Shown: piece after piece, positions 48,601 through 60,945 of the stretch | Numbering within the stretch: the first letter of the stretch is position 1 | Layout: every line of letters begins with the position of its first letter | NCBI GenBank assembly: GCA_037178855.1 | Contig: JASJZC010000006.1 | Location: 5,456,001 to 5,520,000 of the forward strand | DNA length: 64,000 bases | Direction of reading: 5' to 3' | Origin: Oscheius sp. JU75 | Lineage: Eukaryota > Nematoda > Chromadorea > Rhabditida > Rhabditidae | Program-made: the position numbers and the translations under genes | The notes under the pieces: model-generated | What the model was told of the DNA's origin: nothing | What the model saw: the letters and a program-made list of their open reading frames with translations, nothing else | The model's database searches: none

Positions 48601-51600
48601 GCAAGCAGAGCTGATTACTCTTATCCAAAACAACCTGCAGTACAAGCCAAGTGCGGGTCCGAATATTCATTCGGCTCTTCTGAAATCGACCAGTATCAAG
48701 ACTCGGCCTGGAGCTGCCATAGTTTTGATCTCTGCTTCAGAGTGAGCGCTTCCTTGTTCTCATTTTCAAAATGTTTCAGCAACGCTGATGACATCAACCA
48801 AGCTATCGATTCTGCTAAACAGCTCAAACAGAACGGAGGAACAGTTATTACCTTGGCTGTCGGTCCCAATACGAGTGGCCATCTTGGAAAAGTTTGAAAA
48901 TTTCTGATACAGTACTAGAGTATTTCAGCTCTCTTCTGGCCTCGATTTTATTTTCCACTCTCCCGATTTCAACGTCTCTGCGGCAATCGCTATGGATATT
49001 TCTGATGTTCTGTGCAGCTCGGCTCCAACAACTACATCAGCTCCAACAACGACTAACAGTCTTCCCAGTTCATCTACTCTCAAGACGACCACAACTGCCG
49101 CTATTTCTACCATTTCGACAGCTGAAGTTACAAGTTAGTCTGGGAGAATACTGTAACAAACTTTCTTCAGCTTCTACCTCTTCTGTACCGACCAGTGCTG
49201 GAGTCACTTCTACAGCCGCTTCTACAACTATCGCAAGCACAACAAGTGAGTTAGAGTAACCGTGCCAGTAACAATGACAGATAGGGACAATTCTTCAATT
49301 CGAAGTTTCATTTTTCAGCCCTGAAGCCAGAAGCATGTTTCGACTGCTACCCAATCTTGTCCAACATTTTGATCTTGGTCGACGCTGGAAATGATATCAG
49401 TGACTTTGCCTTTGGCAATCAGAAGACAGTCGTCAGTAGTCTGATCAGGAATTGGACACATTTTGAGAGAGTAGCTCTGTCTTCCTATTCACATTTTCTC
49501 GACCCAATAGTCTACTACGACGATCTAAAAAAGGATGACCATACCGCGATGCAGATTCTCGTCTCGCACATCAAACAGACCAACAATACAGTGGTTCTCG
49601 GGAAATCACTCAATCAAGCGGCTGGGATCCATCCGGATCCGTTGTACGGAATTCAAAAGACTATTCTTTTTACGGCTAGCGAAGTAGTGGACGAAAAGAG
49701 CAATCAGGCCGGAGCCTATCTTCGTTCTGAAGGTCAGATGATAGTTGTTGGAATTGGACTGGCTGATATGACCGGACTAGGGGCTCTGGCATCACCGGGA
49801 TCAGCTATTTCTTGGGGAGATGTGAGCGACACGAGTACTGTCGTGCAGCAGATTTTGACTCTTCTTGGAAATGGAACTACCCCGGTTCCTTCTACTACAG
49901 CTCAGGTAAGGATCACAGAGAAACAGTTCAGATCAATTCAGACCACAACTGGCGGAATGACTACTCTAGGCTCAACTGCTACAGCCAGCTGTTCCAAAGA
50001 TGTTCTTTTGCTCATCGATGACTCGAATGCCTTTAGAAGTCAGCTGAGTTTTGACCAGACACGAGACTGGGTGATCAACAGCCTCATTCCCGCTTGGAAT
50101 ATCTCTCCGTCCATGATTACTGTCTTAGCCGCCGGCTTTGCTAACAAAGCATGGAACAATCTGGGTGGGGATTTTGGAGATATTCAATCAGTCTCGGAGT
50201 TGCAACTACTTCTGACGAGACAGCTTACCTATCAGTCGGATAGGGGACCAAATTTAACATACGGCCTGACTAGAGCAGTCAAGGTTAGTCAACCGGACAT
50301 GGTCACGGTGCTGATCTCTGCATCTGAGTAAGTTTGGTTTCGTAGCAATAAAATTGGTTTAGGGATCCCAAAGGTATCAATGAAACATACCCCCTGGCCT
50401 TGAAACTGAAAGAATATGGATCGGCTGTGGTTACACTGTCAGTTGGACCAAATGCAAAAGGGTTCTTGGGAACTGTAAGCCAAAAGTCAGTTTCCTAAAT
50501 CAGACCATTTTCAGCTCGCTTCGGGCTCCAACTTTTCCTTCGTCTCAACTGACTACACACCTTCCACAGCTATAGCCAACTCCATTTCTTCGCTCATTTG
50601 TGGCTCCGAACCCATTTTCACGACCACTCCTCTCCTCACAACGACGCAAAATGTACCGACAACAATCACACTCCCGGCTCCGTTCACCTGCAAACCTGAT
50701 GTGGCCTTCCTGTTTGACAGTGCCGCTGCCAATTCCAGCGATGACATCTTGGCTTCGGTCATGACTTATGTATCAGACAACTTGATTTCTAACTGGGTCA
50801 TTGATCCTTTCGATACCGAAGGAGCCGTTGTTCAAGCCACATCTGCGACAGCGATTCCCGACACCCACTCGTGGAAATATAATAACAGGGAAGAGCTCCA
50901 AACTGAGATCAGAAGAATGAGTCGGGACGGAACATTCATTATCGGAAGTCCTAGTGTTGAGGGGTAAATCAATGTCTACCTGAAATATTGCATCTTCAGG
51001 CTTCTCTCGACGCTCCAATCTCTTACCCAGACCAGACGGCAGTTTAGTCCTTTGGTTGCTGTCATGTTCACCTTCTCGACCAACTACGATGATGTAATCA
51101 GCGCCCTACCTACAGCGAAAGAGCTTGGAGCGAACATTGTGGCAATTGGACTTGGGTCATCCGATCAGGGAACTCTTGGACTTCTGACCGGAAACGTCTT
51201 GGTTCCAACAGGAGGAATGGATGACTCTGTCACCAAGTATATCAATCAGGCTATCTGTAACCCAAAGGATCCCTTGAGTAGCCCAACTACTAGTAAAAGT
51301 AATGGGCTTGACTCTCGACTACCTGTGTTTCAGCTGTTTCGACCAGTACCACTGTGACTAGCACAATGGCTCAAACAACAACTGTTCCCTCGACTACTAC
51401 CATTTCTCCAGAAGGCTGTCCAGATTGCTATCCGCCAATGTCCAATATTCTCCTGATGATTGATAACTCAGCGAACCAAACAGTTGAGACGGTAGTGATG
51501 TTTCTCTTTCCTTTGAAATACTGATTTTCAGTTACAAAACCAAAAAGCTGCAGTCTCCAATCTTGTGGCCAACTGGACTCACTTTGAAAGAGTTTATTTG

Positions 51601-54600
51601 GCTTCTTTTGCCAGCCATTTCTCTCCAATACTGTACTACAACGATACCAGAAACTTGGCTGACTTCCTGGAGGCTCTCAGAAATATTCAACAAAGCAGTC
51701 AGTCAGCAAGCCTCGGAAAAGCTCTTCACGGAGCTGCCGGAGTATTCCCTGTGCAGGTCTATGGAACACAACAGACTATCCTATTCACAACAACAGTAGA
51801 CAACTCCACCAAGGCCAAGGATAGTTCTGGTATCTTGCAAGGAGAAGGGCAATTGATCATGGTTGGAGTAGCTATGACTGACACTTCGGGACTGCGTAGT
51901 TTGGCCTCTCCAGGAGGAGCTATTGCGTGGAGCAATACCACTGACACTCAGAGTGTGGTCAACAACATTATGACAGACCTTGGGAATCCGACCATGCCGA
52001 CGAGAGGCCCTTCAACGAGTATAAGTAGCAGACCAGGAGAGACTACCATGGAAAGTACTACTCCCATGGGAAATGTCTGTCCATCGGATCTGATTGTTCT
52101 TCTGGACGACTCGACTGCTTTCCCAAGTGGACAGGAATTCTCTGAGGTCAGACTCTTTCTCTCTCCATCAATCGCTTTAGCTCAAAGCCTGGATTATCGG
52201 CACATTCTTCGTCAAATTCCCCGTTGGAACCCTGGTCAATCCGATAATCTATGACAACCGCACTTTCAATGAGATTTCTGGAGGCAGCTTTCTTCCAGCC
52301 GCTTCTCTTCAACCAATGCTGGAAGAAATGTACCAGTACAGCTCCAATACTCCAAATATCTCAAGGTATTCTATTTCGATTTGCCTTAGATCATACGAAT
52401 TCAGGGCTCTTCAAAAGGCTGGCTACATCCAAGCTCCGGGTGGATCAGTATCCACTCTCTTGATTTCTGCTTCTGCTAAAGCGGGGGATGTTGCTCAAGC
52501 CGGATCCTATGCGAACATTTTGAAGGAAAGAGGAGGTCTAGTTACCCTGTTGGTTGGAACAGACGGGGACGGTCTCCTGCCGCTGGCCTCAAGTCCAAGT
52601 CTGTCATTTTCGACCACGGATTGGGAACCCAGTGTTGTCTTGACGGATCTCATTCTGGCAGCAATTTGCTCAAATCCTGCCCCGCTGTCCACTCCGGTTC
52701 AAACAACTACAACCTATCGATCAACCAGGTTTGAATTGTAAGACATCGTAGAGACACAAGAAGTTAGTTTCAGTACACCAGGAGCGACCACTACAAATTT
52801 TCAAACTACCACAGTATTGGGTTGGTAACTAAGTCTTTTCACTTTTTCAAATGCAAAAATTTATTGACTTCCAAACAACGTTTTTATTCGTTGTAATCAC
52901 CATTATGATGTACCATGTCTGCCCATTTTATGGGTAGCTTACGGATACCACGCTCGTAGAACACCTTGAGTTTCGACGCGAAGAAGTTTTCAACCAGGTT
53001 TTGAGAGCGCCGTCGTAATCGAACTGTTGTCCTCCAATCTCGTTGTTGAGAGTCCGTAACAGATAATAGTTGGAAGGGGCAAGGTCCGGGCTATATGGAG
53101 GATGGGATAAAATCTCCCAACTCAGGTCGTGGATCTTGGAGCGAGCGAGTTTTGCAACATGGGGGGCGCGTGTTGTCCATCTGCAGGATGACCTTCGACT
53201 TCAGCGGCCGTTTCTGACAAAGTGCAACGGCAACCTTTTCAAATTGCTGCTGTACATGGCGGCCGTAAGCGTAGTTCCAGCATCCCGCTATTCCCAGTGC
53301 ACCACTTCTTCGTTATCCCAGAAAACACAGAGCACAATTTTCTTTTGATGGGTGTCGGGCTTCACATCAGGTCTTGGTATCTGCCCTGGACCCACCCATT
53401 AACGCTTTCTTCGGAAGTTTACGTACATTACCCACTTCTCATCTCCCGTCACCAGGCGTGGTAAAAATATTTAAAAAAAAAACTATATATAAAAATCATA
53501 CCTGAATAGGAGAGAATGGGCGACGGACATGCGCTGCCACTTCTAGACGTCACGGAGGTCATGCGGCAACCATGTGCCCAGTTTCTTCGTAAATCCCAAT
53601 TGCTTCAAATGATGTTCCTCTGCGACATGACTGACAAACAATGCCTCTGCTTGTTCACGGGCAGTCTGCCGATTGTTCTCGTTCACCAGCTGGAGCAGCT
53701 TCGATTCATCGAAACTTGTTGGTCGACCTGACCGTGACTCATCTTCGACGCTTCTGTCTCCAGACCGAAAGCGATGGAACCACATCTGGCATACCCTCGT
53801 AGACGTCGTTCCTTGGCCATCGGTGATATTAGCCGTCATTTGGGCTCCATTCGTACCATTGAGGAACTCATTTAACATGACAGGTCGCAGATGGTAGGGT
53901 GGCAGGTCATCAATAGTCCGGATCAAAACGAACAGAGAATAGAAAATAAGAAGAAGAGAAGTGGTGTCTTGCATGGTGGTGGTAGAGGACTGAGTAAACT
54001 ACACGAGGTGCTATAACCAATAGCTCGGCCATTGTCGTAAACAAGGCAAAGGACATGTTTACAAAAAGCGAAAAGACTTCAGGCTCAGGTACCCTCACTA
54101 CTGGACAGAGTTCTGGAAGCCCCGGGCCGATGACCACTGCTACAAATTCTCTTGGAACAACTTCTGGTTTCTTGACAAGATCTGCAAGTAGTCCTGATTC
54201 GACAACACCGATACCATGTCCAAATTACTTGATGCTGCTGTTGGACGACAGTATAGCTATTCCTGATGACAGCAGCTTTTCACTGCTAAAGAACTGGACA
54301 GTCCAGAAGCTGCTGGCTGTTATTCCTTCGTCAATTTCGATCGACGCCATTTCCTACGACAGCAAACAGTTCAACGACATGAATGGAGGCTCGTTCCTAT
54401 CTGGTTCTGACACAGCAAACCTGGTCAACGATCAGTATTACCACACGAAGAATCCAGCAAACATATCTAAGGCTCTTCAGAAAGCCAGTGCTCTCCCACC
54501 TTCTGACGGTAGCGTAGCCACTCTCTTGATCTCCGCCTCGTTCGACTCCAACGACGTTCTGAATGCCCGTCAATTTTCTACAGTCTTGAAGCAGAATGGA

Positions 54601-57600
54601 GCGCTGCTGACCCTTTTGGTTGGTTCTCAAGGAAACGGACTGCAGTCATTGGCGTCTGGATCTGGATACTCTTTCTCATCAGCCGGATATGCTCCAGATG
54701 ATAGCTTACTTTATCAGCTAATCAATACCATTTGTCCTGGAATGACCACAAGTGCTCCTGTAACCACCACGGCCAAGTCCACCGCTACTCAAACTCCCTT
54801 CACTGTTACAACAACTGTTAGTCAAGGATCTTCTTCGGTAACATCTCAAAAAACCAGGTGAGATGATTGCTCTCTATCTTGTCTTGTTGTTTATCATCTT
54901 TTGATGTAAGAATCAAAACTTTTATTTTCAGACAGACAACGGGTATGACGATTTCTATGAGCTCGACTATCTCGGAAGTCAGCCAAAGTACGAGTTTGAG
55001 AACGACTACTCTATACCCTTGTCCTACTGATCTTATTCTGCTACTTGACGACAGTGTTGCGGTTTCGGATGACGGCTTTGCACAGCTAAAGAACTGGATA
55101 GTCCAGAGCCTCTTGACAGCAATTCCTGACTCCATTCTAATCGATGCTATTGCGTATGACAACAAACAGTTCAGTGACATGAATGGAGGATCGTTCTTGT
55201 CCGGCAATGAAACAGCAAATCTAGTTAACTATCAGTACTTCCATACCAAGAACGCAGCCAACATCTCAAAGGCTCTCCAAAAAGCTGATAGTATTTTTGC
55301 CCCTGGTGGTACCATGGCAACTCTTTTGATATCTGCTTCCTCCGAGGCTCAAGATGTTTCGAATGCTGGTCAATACGCCAATATTTTGAAACAGAAAGGA
55401 GCTCTCTTGACTCTTCTCGTCGGGTTGCAAGGAGATAAACTTTTGCCTCTATCTTCTGGAACAGGATATTCATTCTCGTCGTCCAATTATTCTCCAGATG
55501 ACGACCTGCAGTATCAGCTGATCAATGCCATCTGTCCTGGTAGTCAGACCACCACCATGAAGCCTGAGCAGACGACTACAGCTCTCAAGACGACATCGGC
55601 TTTCAGTCCATTTACAGTCCCAGTTGTGACCACGACAGTGGCTCCCTGTACGAAGGATCTGATTCTTCTACTGGATGATTCAACAGCCATCGCAGATCAA
55701 ACCTCTTTCAATCAGGTAAGCAAGTAGTCTGCATTTCACAAAACATGTTTTTAGCTCAAGAACTGGACTGTTCAAAATCTCTTGTCCAGACTCTCTGGCT
55801 CTATACTGATCGACGCCATTGCGTATGATAACAAACAGTTCAGTGACATGAATGGAGGATCGTTCTTATCTGCTTCGAATACAGCAAGTCTGATCAACTA
55901 TCAGTACTACTTCACTAAGAATGCCCCTAACATATCCAAGTATGACAACATTTCTTTTTCGGAGATCACATTTTACAGGGCTCTTCAAAAAACAAGTTCC
56001 ATCCAGACAACCGGCAGCCCAGTAGCCACACTCCTCATCTCTGGTCCTCCGGATGCTCGAGATGTTCTCAACGCTGATAAATATGCCAGTTTCCTGAAAC
56101 AGAATGGAACTATGTTGACTCTTTTGGTTGGATCTCAAGGTGATGGACTTTTGCCACTAGCTTCTGGATCTGGGTACTCGTTCTCTTCAGTCAGCTATGC
56201 TCCCGAAGACGATGTTCTGAACCAGTTGTTGAACGCAATTTGTCCTGGCCCTGTAACCACGGTCAGCTCTCCAGTCACCAGTACAAGTTCCACTGGACGT
56301 TCTAACCTAACAACCAGTCGTCCAGCCAGTTCTACTACTCTTACCGTGCCCACGACGACGGAAAATCCCTGTCCTAGCGACCTTATTCTGTTATTGGATG
56401 ATAGTGTAGCTGTTTCGGATGACGGCTTTGCACAGCTAAAGAACTGGACAGTCCAGAACCTCCTGGCAGCAATTCCTGGCTCCATACTGATCGATGCTAT
56501 TGCGTATGACAACAAACAGTTCAGTGACATGAATGGAGGATCGTTCTTGTCCGGCAATGAAACAGCAAATCTAGTTAACTATCAGTACTTCCATACCAAG
56601 AACGCAGCCAACATCTCAAAAGCTCTCCAAAAAGCTGATAGTATCTTTGCCCCTGGTGGTACCATGGCAACTCTTTTGATATCTGCTTCCTCCGAGGCTC
56701 AAGATGTTTCGAATGCTGGTCAATACGCCAATATTTTGAAACAGAAAGGAGCTCTCTTAACCCTTTTGGTTGGATCTCAAGAAAACGCACTGCTGCCGTT
56801 GGCTTCTGGACCAGAATACTCATTCACTTCGGCCAGTTATGCTCCGGGGAACAATGTTCTGACTGCGCTATTGCGAGCAATTTGTCGGAATCCCAGTACC
56901 GCTTCTGGAACAACAGCTTCTTCGACTAATACTGTAGCTGGACAGAAGTGAGTAATTATTGCAGTAGAGAGAGAAAGAGTGACAGGAAGACAACAATGAG
57001 CTAAGATTTCAGTACGACCAAAGTCATCACGTCTGTACCCACGACCACTGTCAAAACCACGACCGTTTCTCCCTGTCCAAATGATCTGATCCTTCTTTTG
57101 GATGACAGTACATCCATCCCAGACGATAACAGTTTTGCATTGCTCAAAAATTGGACTATAGAGAAGCTCCTGCTCACAATTCCTGGTTCTATTTCGATCG
57201 ACGCCATTGCATATGACAACAAACAATTCAACGACTTGAATGGTGGATCATTCCTGTCAACTTCCGAGACATCAAGCCTAGTCAACTATCAATACTTCCA
57301 TACAAAGAATCCAGCTAACATCTCAAAGGCTCTCCAAAAGGCTGGTGGCATTCAGGCTCCTGGTGGCACTGTCGTGACACTTTTGATCTCTGCCTCTTCC
57401 GATCCTCAAGACGTGGCGAATGCTGGACAGTATGCCAATATTTTGAAACAAAAAGGAGCTTTGCTGACTCTATTGGTTGGATCTCAAGGAAGTGGGCTGC
57501 TACCACTGTCTTCTGGATCAGGATTCTCATTCTCTTCTACCAGTTTTGCTCCAGGAGATGATGATTTGAGCGCTCTGGTTGCAGCAATTTGCACCACTTA

Positions 57601-59501
57601 TGGTACCGTTGCAACGACCACTGGAGCCAGTACAGTATCTGGAACGACTATAAGTCTATCCAGTATGCAATGGTCGTCATCCAGTGTGACTACCAAGATC
57701 TCTAGTACAGTTACAGGAGCCACATCTACACCTACTGTTCTCTCGCCAACGTCAAGTCCTCATCCAGCAACTACAGCTACCAGCCCAACATGCCCCAAAG
57801 ACGTGATCTTACTCCTCGATGATTCTACAGCAATTCCAAACGGCCAATCATTCAATCAGGTAGGTCAAAATTGTCCTCTTTCATGTATCTATCTGTCTGA
57901 CATCAAAAAGCTCAAGTTTAGTTCAAAATGTGGATCGTGGATCAGCTTCTGACCAAAATGCCGGACGCTATGGAGATTGACGCCATCGCCTATGCCAACA
58001 AACTCTACAGTGATCTGACTGCCGACTTTTTGCCGCCTTCAACAACTGCTGCTGTCCTGGATTCCAGCTATCAGCTTTCACAAAAAGGACCTAACATTAC
58101 CTCGTATTTCTTGTACTGTTAAGCTCGCAAATAATCGATTTAGAGCACTTAAAAAGGCCGGGGAAATTCAGCCTGATGGCACTGTAGCCACTCTTTTAAT
58201 CTCTGCTTCTTCCCAGACAGATGATGTGACAAGTGCTGGACAATATGCGAACGTTTTGAAAAACAAGGGAGTTCTGGTGACTTTGTTGATTGGTGCACAG
58301 GGGGATGGACTCTTATCTCTGTCTTCTGGATCAAGGTTCTCGTTCTCGGCTGACTATCCTGGGCTGGATGACACTCTTGTGGACAGGATACTGGAAGCCA
58401 TTTGTACCAAACCACTATCTGGAAGTTCTACTAGGTCTGTCCTTTTGACCTCATGTCTCTCTGCCCTCTATATACATTTTGTACTCTGTTCCAGATTGTG
58501 TTCACAAGATCGACTTTTATCTTTCAGATCATCTTCTCTTACGAGTACTATTGCCCTCAAAACTACTGTAACCGGTGCACCGTCAACGGGGACAAGTTCT
58601 TCAGGATCAACTGGTGGTTCTCCAGCCACAAGTGGTCCTTCGACGACACAAAAGGCAACTAAAGTATCCTCTACAAGTGGACCATCAACAGCAAAAGCTA
58701 CAGTAAAAACACAAAAATCAACAAACTACGAATTCATTACAGAGCACTTCGACGACCAGTCAATCGACAGAAGGTGCTACAACCACTGTGAAAACAACAG
58801 TGTCCCCGATTAGTTTTCCTACTACTCCCATACCAGCAACAACGAGCGTGACCACGACTACGGTGCTCACAACAACAGTACAGCCTTATATTCCGACCCA
58901 ATCGGATATTCTCTTCGTTTTTGATGTTTCTTCTTCAGTGACAAATAATATGGTATGAAAAAGTTTTTTTTTATTAACTGGTTTATTCAGATTGGTGCGG
59001 AAGGAGATCTGATCAGCCGAGTAATCAGTAAATGGACTCATCCGGAGAGAGTGGGAGTGATGTTATACTCGGATGCTCCCAAAGATTTCAAGTTGTTTGG
59101 ACAAATTGGATCGTTCGATGACTTGCAAGGCTATCTCTCTATGTTGGGATTTATCAATCCGCGTGGATCACAGAACATGGATGCGTGAGTGAAGGGACTG
59201 GGAGACAGAAATACAATATTTCAGTGCATTCCAAGACGTGATCCAGCATTATCCCCTTCAATCGGACGTGGCTGTCCGAAACGTGGTCTTCTTCACTGGC
59301 TCCAGTAGCTACACAACAATAAATGCGGCTGTAACATCGGCCAACACAGTAAAGACACTTGGAAAGCTCATTACCGTCGGAATACAGCTGCCAAATATTA
59401 ATCCTCTTTATAAAATAGCTTCACCGAACTCGGTAGTGGCGTTCAACGATTTCAACGACATGTCAGCGACGGTGGATCAGATCAATCAGATGCTTATGTG
59501 A
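40362..59501 (+). CDS. Giant membrane-anchored mucin with about 16 tandem vWA-like domains
   Basis: Predicted type II cell-surface protein of about 4,667 residues from 39 exons (14,004 nt; phase is kept at every junction). Order: residues 1-51 cytoplasmic; a transmembrane helix IIIILLFLLGLGFLIAGSIM; about 110 residues possibly SEA-like (uncertain); a Ser/Thr mucin stalk to about residue 980; then repeated vWA-like domains divided by Thr/Ser linkers. Each late domain opens C-P-x-D-[LV] followed by a hydrophobic strand and DDSxA, and closes AIC, so a Cys pair probably seals each domain as in vWF A1/A3. Most metal-site (MIDAS, DxSxS) motifs are degenerate; the final domain has an intact DVSSS. 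AATAAA is at 59535-59540. Strong evidence that this is one gene is the unbroken phase and the absence of internal starts or ends. Function is not known; adhesion or cuticle/mucus roles are inference. Confidence 0.85.
41687..43690 (+). repeat. Mucin stalk: interleaved 99-residue and 56-residue Ser/Thr repeats
   Basis: Two repeat types share their first 10 and last 20 or so residues. The long type (L, about 297 nt) contains TVTQTTSESTSPSTQSTVTE; the short type (S, about 168 nt) contains SLSSTQSTATSSQSTSQETS. Their order is L-S-S-L-L-S-L-S-S. Both start TSSSTxxLGTS and end TSGSTLSTSQI. Ser and Thr make up most residues, so dense O-glycosylation is expected. Confidence 0.85.
44448..44684 (-). CDS. 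Secreted four-cysteine peptide, nested antisense in the giant gene
   Basis: Two exons, 44619-44684 and 44448-44555, give 57 residues, wholly inside intron 7 of the giant vWA gene on the opposite strand. Exon 1 encodes a signal peptide (MARFLTVRLILLLTVFPLML). The mature part, about 35 residues, has four Cys in the pattern C-x3-C-x11-C-x3-C, ending CVLKCLHRYL. That spacing fits a helical hairpin held by two disulfides (alpha-hairpinin-like); the CxxxC...CxxxC plus KYL-like end also recalls small Tim chaperones, but these lack signal peptides. The splice sites GTAAGTTA and TAGATTTCAG are good. I know no family match. Role unknown; hairpinin-type peptides include antimicrobial, inhibitor and venom-like members, so function should not be assumed. 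Confidence 0.68.
45558..47295. mobile_element. Helitron-like / microsatellite repeat cluster inside intron 10 of the giant gene
   Basis: Three related copies start near 45558, 46689 and 46969 with TCTAxTTTAAAxTGTCCTCGCG followed by a (TCTG)n run. Each then has a long palindrome (TTGCCAATTAGTGTGC ... GCGCACACTAATTGTTGGC) and conserved text (CAGTTTGGGAGATAGCTTCG, GAAATCGAGCAGTTTTGGAA). Copies end near a hairpin GCCCCGAAGGGGC followed by GTAGCCTAACTTGTCTAG. TC at the 5' end and a hairpin shortly before CTAG at the 3' end match non-autonomous Helitrons, which also form head-to-tail arrays. A partial inverted copy of the hairpin lies near 46.05 kb. Confidence 0.55.
45885..46660. repeat. Degenerate GGGTTCAAAGxGTGGGAAG minisatellite
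   Basis: Imperfect units of about 20-30 nt with the phrases GGGTTCAAAG, AGTGGGTT and GGGAAG(T/A)G are repeated many times between two Helitron-like copies. Confidence 0.65.
52817..54080 (-). mobile_element. Dead mariner element forming an intron of the giant gene
   Basis: The left end TTGGGTTGGTAACTAAGTC is nearly identical to that of the 12.9-kb copy and follows TA. The right end matches in reverse (ACAAAAAGCGAAAAGACTT) but stops there, where exon 29 begins. Minus-strand coding remnants include the mariner helix-turn-helix (WFHRFRSGDRSVEDESRSGR), GDEKW and the YSPDLAP motif, interrupted by stops and frameshifts, so the transposase is dead. Confidence 0.85.
53543..53974 (-). pseudogene. Mariner transposase remnant, N-terminal part
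   Basis: A 143-codon frame covers the mariner DNA-binding domain (WFHRFRSGDRSVEDESRSGR, then HLKQLGFTKKLGTWLPHDL). The catalytic part, further along the minus strand down to about 52.9 kb, still shows GDEKWV, LCVFWDNEEVVHW and PPYSPDLAPSNYYLL but is broken by stops and frame changes. Clearly a mariner family transposase, and clearly inactive. Confidence 0.85.
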
Positions 59502-59534
59502 ACAGAATTTTATATTTATGTATTCGGGTTCAGC

Positions 59535-59540
59535 AATAAA
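59535..59540 (+). terminator. Poly(A) signal of the giant vWA gene
   Basis: AATAAA 34 nt after the stop codon. Confidence 0.75.
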
Positions 59541-59692
59541 GGTCTCAAGCTGTTGTGTCCTGGTTTCCGTCTATCTATCCCTCGCTCTATCCGAATTGAC
59601 TCTCTACTCATAGAGAGCATCCGACCGCTCCGCCCATTTTCTCTCTACCGTATCTAACCTTCTATTCCCTACCGCCCGGTCATAGCTACCCT

Positions 59693-60945
<1,253 letters not shown>

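Larger units (their letters stand above)
40362..49245 (+). other. Exon model of the giant gene, exons 1-18
   Basis: Exons: 40362-40510, 40548-40654, 40763-40875, 40913-43891, 43931-44017, 44055-44161, 44200-44386, 44768-45004, 45045-45250, 45286-45517, 47427-47636, 47676-47788, 47825-48183, 48226-48431, 48473-48741, 48780-48891, 48929-49133, 49171-49245. All junctions are GT-AG. Alternative nearby TTTCAG acceptors exist for exons 6 and 8 and would add two or three codons in frame. Exon 4 (2,979 nt) is the mucin stalk plus the start of vWA domain 1. Confidence 0.7.
43820..59501 (+). repeat. Array of about 16 vWA-like domains
   Basis: Domain start motifs in order: LIDDSTAVG, VVDTSLDVS, AMDTSSLMM, LIDQSNDYI, LVDAGNDIS, LIDDSNAFR, LFDSAAANS, MIDNSANQT, LLDDSTAFP, LLDDSIAIP, LLDDSVAVS, LLDDSTAIA, LLDDSVAVS, MDDSTSIPD (following LLL), LLDDSTAIP and VFDVSSSVT. 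Domains 3, 5 and 8 carry an extra CxDCYP lead and lack the GGSFL segment, so there are at least two subtypes. Intron positions before xLKNW and after NIS recur between domains, as expected from tandem duplication. Confidence 0.8.
49319..59501 (+). other. Exon model of the giant gene, exons 19-39
   Basis: Exons: 49319-49905, 49942-50327, 50363-50474, 50515-50963, 51000-51298, 51334-51491, 51532-52146, 52181-52365, 52405-52728, 52774-52820, 54083-54857, 54932-55715, 55755-55939, 55979-56947, 57013-57859, 57922-58103, 58144-58434, 58528-58702, 58743-58952, 58991-59184, 59225-59501. The 36-nt gap at 49906-49941 and the 39-nt gap at 55940-55978 are open in frame and could instead be retained. The 47-nt exon at 52774 is required to keep frame across the mariner intron. 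Confidence 0.7.

Noticed and set aside
40362-59501. Reading the vWA array as several separate genes
   Set aside because: No internal poly(A) signal next to a stop, no internal signal peptide, and every junction keeps phase.
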